From positions 62,395,001 to 62,459,000 of the forward strand of contig CM073887.1 in assembly GCA_037176705.1 (NCBI GenBank): 64,000 nucleotides of DNA, written 5' to 3'. The DNA comes from Molossus alvarezi. Its lineage: Eukaryota; Chordata; Mammalia; Chiroptera; Molossidae. This document shows, piece after piece, positions 63,857-64,000 of this stretch (position 1 is the stretch's first letter; each line of letters starts with the position of its first letter). The translations under genes and the position numbers were made by a program. Below the pieces are notes generated by a model, which was not told where the DNA came from, searched no databases, and saw nothing but the letters and a program-made list of their open reading frames with translations.

Positions 63857-64000
63857 GCCCTGGCTGGTTTGGCTCAGCAGTTAGAGCGTCGGCCTGCGGT
63901 CCAGAGAGACCCGGATTCAGTTCCCGCTAAGGGCATGTATGTCGGTTGCAGTTTGTCCCCAGCCCTGGTTGGTTGTGCGGGGTGGCAGCCACTCGACGTG
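63857..64000 (+). mobile_element. Type A SINE cut by the window end
   Basis: The head is GCCCTGGCTGGTTTGGCTCA. The element continues past 64000. Confidence 0.93.

Larger units (their letters stand above)
62524..64000 (-). other. HOMER3: HOMER3 intron (partial)
   Basis: It holds a nested SINE pair, two further SINEs and an L2-like remnant (63120-63375). I found no upstream HOMER3 exon up to the window end. Confidence 0.8.

Overview
This is a stretch of a bat nuclear genome. It carries about 42 copies of tRNA-headed Ves-type SINEs, which are typical of vespertilionid and related (yangochiropteran) bats. All coding sequence is in spliced GT-AG exons, and the gene order UPF1 - GDF1/CERS1 - COPE - DDX49 - HOMER3 is the one known from human chromosome 19p13.11. 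Many SINEs still have perfect 9-18 bp target-site duplications, so the family was active recently. The species cannot be named from sequence alone.

Layout. Positions 1-10210 hold the 3' part of UPF1 (+): eight coding exons for about the last 390 residues, ending at 7939, then a long 3'UTR. Positions 32683-10550 hold the minus-strand CERS1-GDF1 locus. CERS1 (350 codons, 7 exons) ends at 12527. GDF1 (370 codons, 2 exons) starts 262 nt downstream in the same terminal-exon continuum, which matches the known bicistronic CERS1-GDF1 mRNA. Positions 53293-36477 hold COPE (-): 10 exons, 308 codons. Positions 53897-61500 hold DDX49 (+): 13 exons, 483 codons, sharing a divergent promoter with COPE. Positions 62523-62332 hold the last coding exon of HOMER3 (-), convergent with DDX49; the rest of the window is HOMER3 intron. 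Exon boundaries, phases and final lengths all agree internally (COPE 308, DDX49 483, CERS1 350 residues), and I see no frameshift or premature stop in any gene.

The genes belong to unrelated pathways: UPF1 in nonsense-mediated decay, CERS1 in C18 ceramide synthesis, GDF1 in left-right patterning as a TGF-beta ligand, COPE in the COPI coat, DDX49 in RNA and ribosome biogenesis, and HOMER3 in postsynaptic scaffolding. What links them is architecture: a dicistron, a divergent promoter and two tail-to-tail gene ends.

SINE types, with labels that are mine: type A has a head like GGCTCAGCGGTTAGAGCGTC and a tail GAGGATAAAA. Type B has a head like GTGTGGCTCAGTGGTTGAGC and a tail ATCAATAAAGAAAA. Type C has a head like AGCTCAGTTGGTTAGAGC and a CAACAAATCGATG body. 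Older layers (L1, L2, MIR and LTR-like fragments) fill the remaining introns. I found no CRISPR, prokaryotic, viral or genuinely new gene system. The least-explained signals are a 304-codon alternative-frame ORF overlapping GDF1 in the CERS1 frame, a SINE placed between two ACTACANNTCCC promoter elements, and a 40-bp duplication that rewrites the end of DDX49.
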